Assembly (NCBI GenBank): GCA_036394995.1
Contig: DASWED010000040.1
Location: 1-57,352, forward strand
Length of the DNA stretch: 57,352 nt
Reading direction: 5' to 3'
Source of the DNA: DASWED01 sp036394995
GTDB lineage: Bacteria > Actinomycetota > UBA4738 > JACQTL01
Below, piece by piece: positions 42,885-51,198 of the stretch. A program made the position numbers and the translations under genes. How positions within the stretch are numbered: position 1 is the stretch's first letter; the number at the start of each line of letters is the position of its first letter. Under the pieces are notes generated by a model, which did no database searches, was not told the DNA's origin, and saw only the letters and a program-made list of their open reading frames with translations.

Positions 42885-44152
42885 GCGCTGTGGCCACGCC
42901 CGCCGCCGTTCCCGTCGCGGTGAGCCGCCGCCAGAAGATCATGGGGTTCTTCTTCCTGGCCCTCGGAGCCTTCATGATCCTCGGCTTCGGCCTCGGGGCG
43001 AAGGGCGGCCTGTCCTCGAAGTTCGGGCTCAACCCGGTGAACACGGAACAGGCCTGGCACATCGGGGACCTCGACCTTCCGTCCCGGGCCACCTCCTACG
43101 TGCTGGGTGCGGCGTGCCTGTTCCTGGGGGGCTGGCAGCTGGTCAAGGGATTCGGGCGCAAGGCCAACGCGGTGCTGGGCATCGTGGTCGCCCTGTTCGT
43201 GGTGGCGTTCCTGACCTGGGCCGCCCGGGACAAGTCGTTCAACCTGATCGGGATGCTCCAGACCACGATCGGCCTGTCGGTCCCGATCACCTTCGGGGCC
43301 CTCTCGGGGGTCCTGTGCGAACGGTCGGCGGTGATCAACGTCGGGATCGAGGGCATGCTCCTGTCGGGGGCGTTCACCGGCGCGTTCGTGGGCAGCGTCT
43401 CGCACAGCCTGTGGATCGGGCTGATCAGCGGGGCCCTGGTGGGGGCGGCACTGGCTTGGCTCCTGGCGGTCCTGGCCATCAGATACCGGGTGGACCAGAT
43501 CATCGTGGGCGTGTTCATCAACATCTTCGCGCTGGGAGCGACGAGCTATCTCTCGGCCCGGTTCCTCCAGCGGAACGTGTCCCTCAACAGCCCGGGAACG
43601 TTCGACCCGGTCGCCCTCCCGGTCCTGTCGAAGATCCCAATCATCGGGCCGGTGTTGTTCCGCCAGAACATCTTCGTGTACCTGATGTTCCTGTTCGTCG
43701 CGGCCATCCACTTCGGGCTGTACTACACGCGATGGGGGCTGCGGGTCAGGGCGGTCGGCGAACACCCCAAGGCGGCCGACACGGTGGGCATCCGGGTCCT
43801 GTTCACCCGGTACCGCAACGTCATCCTTGGCGGGATCGTGGCCGGGATCGGCGGCGCGTACCTCACGCTCGGGGCGGTGGGCCGGTTCGACGAGAACATG
43901 AGCGCCGGGCGGGGGTTCATCGGCCTCGCCGCGATGATCTTCGGCCGGTGGAACCCCATCGGGGCGTTCATGGCCGCCCTCGTGTTCGGGTTCGCCGACT
44001 CGTTGCAGACGAAGCTGTCGATCCTGGCCGTGCCGATCCCGTCGGAGTTCCTGCTGATGGCCCCGTACCTGGTGACGATCCTGGTGGTGGCGGGGGTGGC
44101 CGGTCGGAGCCGGGCGCCGGCGGCCGACGGCAAGCCTTACATCAAGGAGTAG
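42881..44152 (+). CDS. nucleoside ABC importer permease 2, importer 2
   Basis: A 423-residue permease. The C-terminal 300 residues are a standard BPD_transp_2 permease (LSGVLCERSAVINVGIEGMLLSG, DQIIVGVFINIFALGATSYLS, GRGFIGLAAMIFGRWNPIG, ending DGKPYIKE). The first 120 residues are an N-terminal extension with two or three extra membrane helices, making it much longer than the 306-residue partner of importer 1. The extension's role is unknown. ATG 42881 overlaps the previous stop (ATGA). Confidence 0.91.
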   Translation: MSAVATPAAVPVAVSRRQKIMGFFFLALGAFMILGFGLGAKGGLSSKFGLNPVNTEQAWHIGDLDLPSRATSYVLGAACLFLGGWQLVKGFGRKANAVLGIVVALFVVAFLTWAARDKSFNLIGMLQTTIGLSVPITFGALSGVLCERSAVINVGIEGMLLSGAFTGAFVGSVSHSLWIGLISGALVGAALAWLLAVLAIRYRVDQIIVGVFINIFALGATSYLSARFLQRNVSLNSPGTFDPVALPVLSKIPIIGPVLFRQNIFVYLMFLFVAAIHFGLYYTRWGLRVRAVGEHPKAADTVGIRVLFTRYRNVILGGIVAGIGGAYLTLGAVGRFDENMSAGRGFIGLAAMIFGRWNPIGAFMAALVFGFADSLQTKLSILAVPIPSEFLLMAPYLVTILVVAGVAGRSRAPAADGKPYIKE

Positions 44153-44202
44153 CTCCAGCTCGGATTAGGCGGCCCCAGACGCCGGCCGGACGCCGAACAC
44201 GC

Positions 44203-44406
44203 TCAGGCGTCGGGGACGCCCAGATCCCGCAGGCGCGTGAGGGCCTGCTCCTGGAGCGGAATGTTGCCGGCGGCTCGGGCCTCGGCCAGGGCCTCGCGCA
44301 GGAGGCCCTCCGCCTGCCGGCGGCGGACCTCGGCCTTGTCCTCGGTGGCGTACTTCAGCGCCTCGTCGGCCTTCACGATCCGCTCCCAGATCTCGCTCGG
44401 TTCCAC
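44203..44406 (-). CDS. small conserved helical protein, unknown function
   Basis: About 67 residues from GTG 44406, behind GAAAGGA. Almost wholly helical and charged (EIWERIVKADEALKYA, then RRRQAEGLLREALAEARAAG and LQEQALTRLRDLG), resembling one or two TPR-like helical hairpins. A longer reading frame exists upstream but has no ribosome-binding site. It diverges from the thioesterase gene. I do not recognise a function. Confidence 0.6.
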   Translation of the reverse strand: MEPSEIWERIVKADEALKYATEDKAEVRRRQAEGLLREALAEARAAGNIPLQEQALTRLRDLGVPDA

Positions 44407-44504
44407 GCTGGGGTCCTTTCGCCGGTGTCGGACGAGTATCGCGCGATGGGCTAGTGTCCCGCGCGGACGACAGGGTGATCCCGGACGCACCCGGAGGAGG
44501 GGAC

Positions 44505-44954
44505 ATGGACGGCGAGGACGTCTCCCAGGAGCTCGACCCCCGCTACCTGGAGGAGCTCAAGGTCCGGATCAGGAACTCGCCGTTCCACCAGTGGGCCGGG
44601 ATGGAACTCCTGTCGGTCGGGGGCGGGCAGGCCGAGGTGGCCATGGACCTCGCGCCGCAGCACTTCAACCCCCAGGGCATCGTCCACGGCGGGATCATCG
44701 CCGCGGTGGCCGACACGTCGATCGGCCTGGCGCTGCGATCGATGCTCCGGACCGGGTTCACGCACCGCACCGCCCAGCTCAACGTGCACTTCGTGTCGAA
44801 GGGGGAAGGAACCCGGATCATCGGGCGGGGGCGTTCCATCCACCTGGGCCAGCGGATGGGCTACGGGGAGGCCGATGTCGTGGACTCCGGGGACCGCCTC
44901 CTGGCCCGGGCCAGCGCGACGTTCATCGTGCTCCCCGCCCCCGGGGCGTTCTGA
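44505..44954 (+). CDS. PaaI-type hotdog-fold acyl-CoA thioesterase
   Basis: A 149-residue hotdog-fold protein. The signature QGIVHGGIIAAVADTSIGLAL carries the HGG motif of the PaaI/4HBT family, and INVHFVSKGEG-like strands follow (LNVHFVSKGEGTRIIGRG). Such enzymes hydrolyse acyl-CoA or aryl-CoA thioesters. ATG 44505 follows GGAGGAGGG. It stands alone between divergent and convergent neighbours; the substrate is not predictable. Confidence 0.88.
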   Translation: MDGEDVSQELDPRYLEELKVRIRNSPFHQWAGMELLSVGGGQAEVAMDLAPQHFNPQGIVHGGIIAAVADTSIGLALRSMLRTGFTHRTAQLNVHFVSKGEGTRIIGRGRSIHLGQRMGYGEADVVDSGDRLLARASATFIVLPAPGAF

Positions 44955-44958
44955 GGGG

Positions 44959-46059
44959 TCAGGACGCGTCCGGCGTCGGCACCCCGGGGGTCGGGGCCGG
45001 CGTGGCAGTCGGAGCCGGACTCGCGGGCGGGGACGGCGTGGTGGGAACGGTCCCGGCGGCGAGCCCGTCGCGGAGCACGCCCAACTTGTACTGGACCGCG
45101 AGGCTGACGGAGCCGGCCGTGCCCCGGAGGGCCGACAGCCCCACGCCGCCGTTCGCCATGGTGGCCTCGACGACCCCCGGACGGAACGAGCCGCCGACCT
45201 CCAGGTCGATCAGCAAGCGGACCATGGCCGACGCGTGCTCCTGGACGCTCGCGAGCCACACGTCCGGCACGTGGGCGGTGGCCCCCTGGTCGGTCCCGAA
45301 CCCGACCATCGCCACGTCCCCCACGCCGATGGCCACCTCGGCGGCTCCCCTGCCGGCCCGTCCGGCCGCCGCGAACACCACGTCGGCCCCGTAGGTCACC
45401 AGGCGCTGGCCGGCCGTACGGCCACCCTCGACGTCGTCCGGGGACCGGGCGAACCGGCCGGTCATCGTGTCGGGCTGCCATCCCAGCAGGCGCCCCACCC
45501 CCACGTCGTCCTTGCGGCAGCGCTGCACCCCGGCGGCGAACCCGTCGAGCACGGCCTCGACCTGCGGCGTCCTGGCCCCGCCGAACGCTCCCACGATGCC
45601 CGTGGTGGACACCGCACACGCCACGTAGCCGGCCAGCACGGCGGCCTGCTCGGGATGGAACCGCACGGCCAGGACGTTCGGCCGATCCGAGAGCCCGGAC
45701 GCTCCGAGGACCGCGAAATGGGTGTCCGGGTGGTCTCCGGCGACGGCGTCGGTGGCCGCCGGGGCCTCCGAGCCCACGGCGATCACCAGGTCACACCCCC
45801 CGGCGCCGAACCGCTCCAGGGCGGCGGCGAACTCCTGGGGGCCGGTCACCGCCTCCAGCTCGGTGGAGACGGCGAGCTCCCGGCGGGCGGAGCGGAGGGC
45901 CCGGGCCACCGGCGCCCGGAACCGGGCACCGTCGGGACCGGGCGAGCCGGACACCGCGCACACCCGAACGCCGGCGCCCGCGGTGGAGGTGGGCCGGGCG
46001 GCGGGGCGCCGGTCGCCGTTCGCGCGGACCAGTACCACCCCGGCCACGATGGCCACCAC
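44959..46059 (-). CDS. orphan BMP-family-like protein with membrane anchor
   Basis: About 366 residues. After a hydrophobic N-terminus it follows the BMP/PnrA layout: CDLVIAVGSEAPAATDAVA, HPEQAAVLAGYVACAVSTTGIVGAFGG, GADVVFAAAGRAGRGAAEVAI and MANGGVGLSALRG. It lacks a lipobox, and the usual GGIDDKSFN opening is degenerate (SGSPGPDGARFRAPV). The C-terminus is a Pro/Thr-rich tail. There is no ATPase or permease beside it. Its start is unclear: the first GTG (46059) falls inside the apparent membrane helix, and in-frame upstream codons back to the SCP2 gene contain no ATG or GTG. Confidence 0.72.
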   Translation of the reverse strand: MVAIVAGVVLVRANGDRRPAARPTSTAGAGVRVCAVSGSPGPDGARFRAPVARALRSARRELAVSTELEAVTGPQEFAAALERFGAGGCDLVIAVGSEAPAATDAVAGDHPDTHFAVLGASGLSDRPNVLAVRFHPEQAAVLAGYVACAVSTTGIVGAFGGARTPQVEAVLDGFAAGVQRCRKDDVGVGRLLGWQPDTMTGRFARSPDDVEGGRTAGQRLVTYGADVVFAAAGRAGRGAAEVAIGVGDVAMVGFGTDQGATAHVPDVWLASVQEHASAMVRLLIDLEVGGSFRPGVVEATMANGGVGLSALRGTAGSVSLAVQYKLGVLRDGLAAGTVPTTPSPPASPAPTATPAPTPGVPTPDAS

Positions 46060-46144
46060 CGCGAGGACGGCCCCCGCGACGAACAGCGGGCCGAAGCGTC
46101 GCCGCCCCGACCCGCCGATGGTGGTGGTCGTCTGCCCTTCGGGC

Positions 46145-46528
46145 TCAGTACTCGACGTCGATGTCCTTGAGGGCCTGCGGGAGCTGCCCCAGGACCCCCT
46201 GCAACTGCATGAGCTTCATGAGGTCGCCCGACACTCGGAGCTTCCCGCTCATGTACGCAGCGGTCCCGGTGAGCTCGTTCTTCGACAGGGCCGCGGCCGT
46301 GTCGTAGTCCTGCGTGATGGTGGCGTCCGGGTTGTCGATCTCGCCGAGCCCGAGGTCCACGTTGCCGCCCTCGAGCTTGAACCAGTACTTGGTCTCGCCG
46401 TCGGGCCCGTTCACGACCTGCTGGATGCGCGCGGTCATCGAACCGGCCGCGGACTTCACGGCGTCGCTCTGCGAGAGGGCGCCCTTGACCTCGCTCGCCC
46501 ACTCCTCCGACAGGAACTTCACGGCCAC
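46145..46528 (-). CDS. SCP2 sterol-binding-fold protein
   Basis: A 127-residue protein of the SCP2 superfamily. Recognisable are the early FLSEEWASEVKGAL helix, GETKYWFKLEGGNVDLGLG, DATITQDYDTAAAL and the terminal LSGKLRVSGDLMKLMQL-type segment (MSGKLRVSGDLMKLMQLQG). The fold binds lipids or acyl-CoA in a hydrophobic pocket. GTG start preceded by AAGGAGG. It lies directly upstream of the orphan BMP-like gene on the same strand. Confidence 0.88.
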   Translation of the reverse strand: MAVKFLSEEWASEVKGALSQSDAVKSAAGSMTARIQQVVNGPDGETKYWFKLEGGNVDLGLGEIDNPDATITQDYDTAAALSKNELTGTAAYMSGKLRVSGDLMKLMQLQGVLGQLPQALKDIDVEY

Positions 46529-46601
46529 TGCTGCCTCCTTGTTCCGGGGACGACCCGGGCAGTATAGCGGGGCGACCCCGCCCCAACTGACCGCCGGTCA
46601 G

Positions 46602-47315
46602 TCAGCTCCCCGGCGTCCGTTCGCCCTGTTCGCGGCCGTCGTCCCGTGCCCCCGCCGGCGGGACGAACACCTTCGGGTCGGTGACGTGGCGGACGTCGTT
46701 GAGGAACCGGACCCGGCGGCGCTCCTCCGCCACGATTACCGTGTTGATCGAGGTGTTCTCCGGCAGGAAGAACATATCCTCGTCGATCCCCAGGACGTGG
46801 GACAGGTAGGCGTTGATGACGCCGCCGTGAGTCACCACCAGCACGTCGCCCCGGGAATGCCGGGCCAGCATCCGTTCGACGGCCGGGACCACCCGTTCGC
46901 GGAGCTCGGCGGCGGACTCCCCGCCCGGGGCCATGCTGAACATGGCCTCGAACTCCCGGAATCGCCGGGCCAGCTCCTCGTTCCCACCGATGATCTCCTC
47001 GAACGAGCGCCCCTCCCATTCGCCGATGAACACCTCGCCGACGTCCTCGTCGAGGGTCGGTTCGAGGCCGGACTGGCTCGCGAAGGGCTCGACGGTCTGC
47101 CGGCATCGGGTGAACGGCGACACGTACACGCCGGCGGGCGGCTCCATCAGGTGGAGGCGGGCGGCGAGGGCGGCGGCCTGCTCGACGCCGGTCTCCCCCA
47201 GCTCGGGGTCCCACTGCCGCCCCCGTGGCGAGGTCCGGAACCGCCGCGAGTCGAAGTCCACCCGGCCGTGGCGGACCAGGAACAGCCGCCGGTCCCCCGC
47301 ACCGCGTTCGCTCAC
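46602..47315 (-). CDS. histidine phosphatase family protein
   Basis: A 237-residue phosphoglycerate-mutase-like phosphatase. The catalytic motif RHG is in RLFLVRHGRVDFDS near the N-terminus, the Arg/Glu pair is in YVSPFTRCRQTVEPF and VGEVFIGEWEGRSFEE, and the second catalytic His is in VLVVTHGGVINAYLSHVLG. The last 25 residues are charged and probably disordered. Substrate unknown; relatives act on small phosphates such as phosphoserine, alpha-ribazole phosphate or phosphoglycerate. Confidence 0.9.
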   Translation of the reverse strand: MSERGAGDRRLFLVRHGRVDFDSRRFRTSPRGRQWDPELGETGVEQAAALAARLHLMEPPAGVYVSPFTRCRQTVEPFASQSGLEPTLDEDVGEVFIGEWEGRSFEEIIGGNEELARRFREFEAMFSMAPGGESAAELRERVVPAVERMLARHSRGDVLVVTHGGVINAYLSHVLGIDEDMFFLPENTSINTVIVAEERRRVRFLNDVRHVTDPKVFVPPAGARDDGREQGERTPGS

Positions 47316-47483
47316 GTCATCCCCTCTCCGCGACGCGGTGTCCGCGCGGGCGTCCTATGACGCCTTGCGATGGCCCCCGTGGCCGGCTTCGGCGAACACC
47401 CTCCTTCCGGACGCGACGTCCCCTCCAGTGGGACCTACCCGGCACGGGGGCGGGGACAAACCGGGGCAAGCCGGGATCGCTCC

Positions 47484-47669
47484 CTACCAGCCGCAGCAGG
47501 GCTCGATGTAGCCGCACGCCGGACACCTGTGGTGGGCGTGCTCGGGCTCCATCGGCGACTGGCACACGGGACACGGCGGCCGTCGCGACTCCCTCACCGG
47601 CGAGCAGGCCGGGGCGTTCGCCACAGCCTCCGGAGCGTCGATCGTCGCGGCCTCATCCATCAGCCGCAT
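47484..47669 (-). CDS. small zinc-ribbon protein
   Basis: A 61-residue protein from ATG 47669. The C-terminal half holds two CxxC pairs (CPVC and CPACGY) separated by a His-rich spacer, then EPCCGW, so a zinc ribbon is likely. The N-terminal 25 residues are Ala-rich. Such small ribbons are frequent in actinobacteria. No function is known to me. Confidence 0.65.
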   Translation of the reverse strand: MRLMDEAATIDAPEAVANAPACSPVRESRRPPCPVCQSPMEPEHAHHRCPACGYIEPCCGW

Positions 47670-47716
47670 CGTATCCCCCGCCACCGACACGATCCCGGAA
47701 CGGCCGGAGACCGCGC

Positions 47717-48895
47717 CTACGCCGGATGGGCGGGCATGTGCGCGAGCGCCGAGGGCGTTCCGGGCCCCGCCTTGGACAGGGCTCGGACATGGCAGTCGTA
47801 GCCCACCCCATGCTGGAGCCCGTTCACCGTGATCGGGGAGCCACTCCCGGTGACCACCACGACCGAGGCGTCGTGGACGCACCGCGCCCGGTACCCGGTG
47901 ATCTTCGAGCCACGCGGAGTGGCGGGGTCGAACCGAACACGCCCCGCGCCCGGACTGACTCGCCGGGCCCGCACGTTCAGCGGCTTCGTCGGGGTGATGA
48001 CTCCCCGATTGATCAGCAGCTTCCGCGCCGAGAACGTCAGCCCGGTGGCGTCCACCAGCATCGCGCCACCTCCCGGGTCCTCGGTGACGGCGACGGTCCC
48101 CGACCCCGCCCCCGTCACGGTCGGTGCGAGCCCCGACGTCGTCAGGGTCCCGGGGGAGTCGATCCCGTAGACCGTCCGGAGGAACGCGTTCGGGATGCGC
48201 TGGTGGGCGAACCCCTGGAACACGGTGGTGCCGTCCATGAGGAAGTGCGGGTTCGCCAGCCGGACCAGGATTCGCTCCTCCCCCGTCGCCGGATCGGGAA
48301 CGATCTCGGGGGGGAGGCTGGTCGCGGCCACGTTCGACGAGTAGTTCATCCCGTAGAACGAGTCGCGCTGCGCGGGGTCCGACCAGACCTCGTAGTCGGT
48401 GATCTGCCCGTCGAGGTACCCGTCCCACTCCTGGGTCGCGGTCGCGGGGCAGGTCCACGGCCACGACGTCTGGTCGCACTCGCCCACGATCACGATCGGC
48501 GTCGCGGCCACCGTCACGTGGTACAGGCCGCCCCCGTCGGGCGTCCGGGTGACGGTGACGTCGTCGCCGTGCGTGAACACGACCCGGGGAATCTCGCTTC
48601 CCACGTCGAACTCGACGACCCAGTCGTCGCTGAGGGAGCCCGAGCCCAGCTCAGCGCTGCCGTCCTTCTCCACGGTCCAGATGAACTGGCTGGATCCCGG
48701 AGTGGGGAGGACGACCGTGTGGAGGCTCCAGGTGGGATCGGCGGAGGTGATCGTGCCCCCGTTGAGCGTCGCCGATTCGATGCACGGTGGCGAGGCGCCG
48801 TCGGCGCACCAGGATGATGACGTCTTCGCCGTCGATGCGTTTCCGAAGGCCAGGACCGAGGCAAGGACGGTGAACACGACGGCGATCCGCTTCAT
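47717..48895 (-). CDS. secreted fibronectin type III-containing protein
   Basis: 392 residues with an N-terminal Sec signal (MKRIAVVFTVLASVLAFGNASTA). The first 250 residues are beta-rich and Trp/Cys-containing, with no family I recognise. The C-terminal 90 residues (PGAGRVRFDPATPRGSKITGYRARC, then GLQHGVGYDCHVRALSKAGPGTPSA) are a fibronectin type III domain. It is exported, probably to the cell surface. ATG 48895 follows GGGGGAAA. Function unknown. Confidence 0.72.
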   Translation of the reverse strand: MKRIAVVFTVLASVLAFGNASTAKTSSSWCADGASPPCIESATLNGGTITSADPTWSLHTVVLPTPGSSQFIWTVEKDGSAELGSGSLSDDWVVEFDVGSEIPRVVFTHGDDVTVTRTPDGGGLYHVTVAATPIVIVGECDQTSWPWTCPATATQEWDGYLDGQITDYEVWSDPAQRDSFYGMNYSSNVAATSLPPEIVPDPATGEERILVRLANPHFLMDGTTVFQGFAHQRIPNAFLRTVYGIDSPGTLTTSGLAPTVTGAGSGTVAVTEDPGGGAMLVDATGLTFSARKLLINRGVITPTKPLNVRARRVSPGAGRVRFDPATPRGSKITGYRARCVHDASVVVVTGSGSPITVNGLQHGVGYDCHVRALSKAGPGTPSALAHMPAHPA

Positions 48896-48999
48896 GGCAT
48901 TTCCCCCCTGGACTGCGAGCAGGCAGGCGTGCGGTGGTATGGCGGCCCCTTTGTGACGGATTCGTATGCGGAAGTCAACCCACGGGCCTGACGCAGCGT

Positions 49000-49269
49000 T
49001 CAGCGGCCGCGGTGGAGGCGGAGCTCGCGGCGCCAGCACTCGGTGTGCCAGTGGCGGCGTTCGGTTGGGTCGTCCTCCGGGACCACCACGAGGTGGGAGA
49101 CGCCCTTGCGGATCGCGTGCTCGCAGCCGGGGCAGCGGTACAGCTTGTCGCCCACCACGGCGCGGACGTCGGCCCACGGGACCAGGGCCCACATGGGCGC
49201 CGCCAGGCGCGGCTCGACCGCGGGCGGCGGCCCGGATCGTTCGCGTGCTGATCGGTGCTTGCGGGGCAT
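49000..49269 (-). CDS. small conserved Cys/His protein
   Basis: An 89-residue protein. YRCPGCEHAIRKGVSHLVVVP with the later HWHTECWRREL gives a CxxC...H...H...C pattern that suggests zinc binding. Homologues in other actinobacteria are annotated vaguely as ATP/GTP-binding protein. Its ATG overlaps the stop of the upstream hydrolase (TGATG), so the two are translated together. The activity is not known. Confidence 0.7.
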   Translation of the reverse strand: MPRKHRSARERSGPPPAVEPRLAAPMWALVPWADVRAVVGDKLYRCPGCEHAIRKGVSHLVVVPEDDPTERRHWHTECWRRELRLHRGR

Positions 49270-49931
49270 CAGATCTGCGCGCTCTGGATGAACTGCGCGG
49301 CCACCGACCCGAGCAGCCGGCCGGTCTCCTCGTCGGGCTTGCGGGCCCCGCGGACCCGGAACGAGTGGTCGCCGCCCTCGACCCTGTGCAGCTGGGCCCA
49401 CGAGCCCAGGCGCTGCACCACCGACTCCAGGAGCTCCCACCGGGCGAACGGGTCCTCGGTCCCCTGGAGGAACAGCATCGGGACCCGGATGCCGTACAGG
49501 TGCTCGTCGCGGATCTTCTCGGGATTCCCCGGCGGGTGCAGCGGATAGCCGATGAAGATCAGCCCGGCCGCCTCCATCCCCTCGGCCACGGCCATCGAGG
49601 CCATGCGCCCGCCCATCGACTTCCCTCCCGCGAACACGGGCCGGTTCGGGTCGCGTTCCCGGGCCGCGGCCATCGCGGCGTTGAAGGCCTCGATCAGCGC
49701 GGGAGCTCGGTCGGGGGCCTTCCGGCCCTGCTCGGCGTAGGGGAAGTTGAACCGCAGGGTGTCGAGCTCGGCGGTGTCGAGGCAGGCGCAGAACCCGTCG
49801 AACAGCGGGGATTCCATGGTGCCGCCGGCGCCGTGCCCCAGCACGACGGCCGCCCGCGCGCCCGCCGGCCCCCCCCACAGGCCGGAGACGGGGCCCTTCG
49901 CCGTCTCGATCGTGATGCGTTCCTCCGCCAC
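49269..49931 (-). CDS. alpha/beta-hydrolase, KANL3/Tex30-like
   Basis: About 220 residues. The oxyanion region VVLGHGAGGTMESPL, the nucleophile elbow FAGGKSMGGRMAS (Ser) and the final GGDHSF (His) define an alpha/beta-hydrolase of the dienelactone-hydrolase/KANL3-Tex30 group. Substrate unknown. GTG 49931 was chosen because homologous sequence begins at EERITIETAKG; ATG 49958 would add nine residues and overlap the start of the divergent DUF72 gene. Confidence 0.85.
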   Translation of the reverse strand: MAEERITIETAKGPVSGLWGGPAGARAAVVLGHGAGGTMESPLFDGFCACLDTAELDTLRFNFPYAEQGRKAPDRAPALIEAFNAAMAAARERDPNRPVFAGGKSMGGRMASMAVAEGMEAAGLIFIGYPLHPPGNPEKIRDEHLYGIRVPMLFLQGTEDPFARWELLESVVQRLGSWAQLHRVEGGDHSFRVRGARKPDEETGRLLGSVAAQFIQSAQI

Positions 49932-49942
49932 CGCTGCTCCCG

Positions 49943-49959
49943 TAGACTGCCGGCCCATG
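49943..49959 (+). promoter_or_regulatory. leaderless promoter of the DUF72 gene
   Basis: TAGACT (49943-49948) followed by 8 nt and ATG 49957; no ribosome-binding site. Confidence 0.5.
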
Positions 49960-50676
49960 GCCGGGACGCTGTACCTCGGGACCTCAGGGTACGCGTACGC
50001 CGAATGGAAGGGCGTGTTCTACCCGGAGGACCTCAAGACGAAGGACCAGCTGCGCTATTTCGCGGCCCGGTTCCGTTCGGTGGAGATCAACTACACGTTC
50101 CGCCAGCACCCGTCCGAGAAGACCCTGGCCGCCTGGCGCGAACAGACCCCCGAGGGGTTCCTGTTCACGTTGAAGGCCCATCAGAACATCACGCACCGGC
50201 GGCGGCTGAAGGACGCCGAAGCCGAGGTGGCGTTCTTCCTGGAGCGGGCCCGGCTGCTCGGCGAGCGCCTCGGCGTGATCCTGTTCCAGTGCCCGCCGAA
50301 TCTCCGGTTCGAGGAGGACCGGGCTCAGGCGTTCCTGGCGGCGCTGCCACCCGGCGGCCGGTACGCGATGGAGTTCCGCCACCCGTCGTGGGAGGACGCG
50401 CGTGAGTTGCTGACCTCGCGCGGTGTGGCGTGGTGTACTGCCGAGACCGACGACCAGGCCGCCCCCCGCGACTCCTGGGAGCCGTTCGCCTACCTCCGCC
50501 TCCGCAAGGAGGCCTACTCGGAGGACGAGTTGGCCGCGTGGGCCGCACGGATCCGGTCGGGACTGGAGTCCGGCCACGACGTGTTCTGCTACTTCAAGCA
50601 CGAGGAGAAGGGCATCGGCCCCAGATACGCCGAACGCATGGCCGAGCTGCTCGGATTGCCCGCGCCGGCCGAGTAA
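49957..50676 (+). CDS. DUF72 family protein
   Basis: A 239-residue TIM-barrel-like DUF72 protein. Family landmarks: LGTSGYAYAEWKGVFYPED, FRSVEINYTFRQHPSEKTLAAW, FLFTLKAHQNITH, AMEFRHPSW and FCYFKHEEKGIGPRYA. The family is widespread and its reaction has not been established. Leaderless promoter. It is followed by the sigma factor gene after 42 bp, on the same strand. Confidence 0.9.
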   Translation: MAGTLYLGTSGYAYAEWKGVFYPEDLKTKDQLRYFAARFRSVEINYTFRQHPSEKTLAAWREQTPEGFLFTLKAHQNITHRRRLKDAEAEVAFFLERARLLGERLGVILFQCPPNLRFEEDRAQAFLAALPPGGRYAMEFRHPSWEDARELLTSRGVAWCTAETDDQAAPRDSWEPFAYLRLRKEAYSEDELAAWAARIRSGLESGHDVFCYFKHEEKGIGPRYAERMAELLGLPAPAE

Positions 50677-50718
50677 GCGAACCGAGGCGGTCGGGGCTGG
50701 ATATCGGTAGGAGGACGT

Positions 50719-51198
50719 GTGCCCGATGCCGCATCGTTCGAGGCCTTCTACCGGGAGACCTTCGCCCGCATCGTCCGCGCGTGTGCGCTGGTGACCCTGG
50801 ACCGCGCGCTGGCGGAGGACGTCGCGGCGGAGTCGTTCGCCAGGCTGTGGGCCCGGTGGGGCCAGATCCACGGCCCCGACCACGCCGGCGGCTACGTCTT
50901 CAAGACCGCCATGCGCCTCTCGGCCCGTGAGCTCCGCAAGCGAGCTCGTCGTGCGCCCGCACCGGAGGCGCCCGCCGACGAGATGGCGGCCGCGCTGGAC
51001 CGCGAGAACGTGACCAAAGCGTTACTGGCCCTCCCCCTGCGACAGCGCCAGTCAGTCGTGCTGCGCGACTGGGCTGGCTTCGAGACCGCCCAGGTCGCCA
51101 GGCTCCTCGGCATCCGCGAGAGCACCGTCCGGGTCCACCTGGCCCGAGCCCGCGAGCGCCTCCGCCAGTCGCTCAGCGTCGAGGACCGCGAACCATGA
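50719..51198 (+). CDS. ECF RNA polymerase sigma factor
   Basis: A 159-residue ECF sigma factor with region 2 (FEAFYRETFARIVRACALVT, then AEDVAAESFARLWARWG) and region 4 (LLALPLRQRQSVVLRDWAGFETAQVARLLGIRESTVRVHLARARERL). GTG start with AGGAGGA upstream. Unlike the decayed pair at 4018-4591 it is intact. It overlaps the next gene by 4 nt (ATGA), and that gene encodes its likely membrane-bound regulator. Confidence 0.9.
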   Translation: MPDAASFEAFYRETFARIVRACALVTLDRALAEDVAAESFARLWARWGQIHGPDHAGGYVFKTAMRLSARELRKRARRAPAPEAPADEMAAALDRENVTKALLALPLRQRQSVVLRDWAGFETAQVARLLGIRESTVRVHLARARERLRQSLSVEDREP

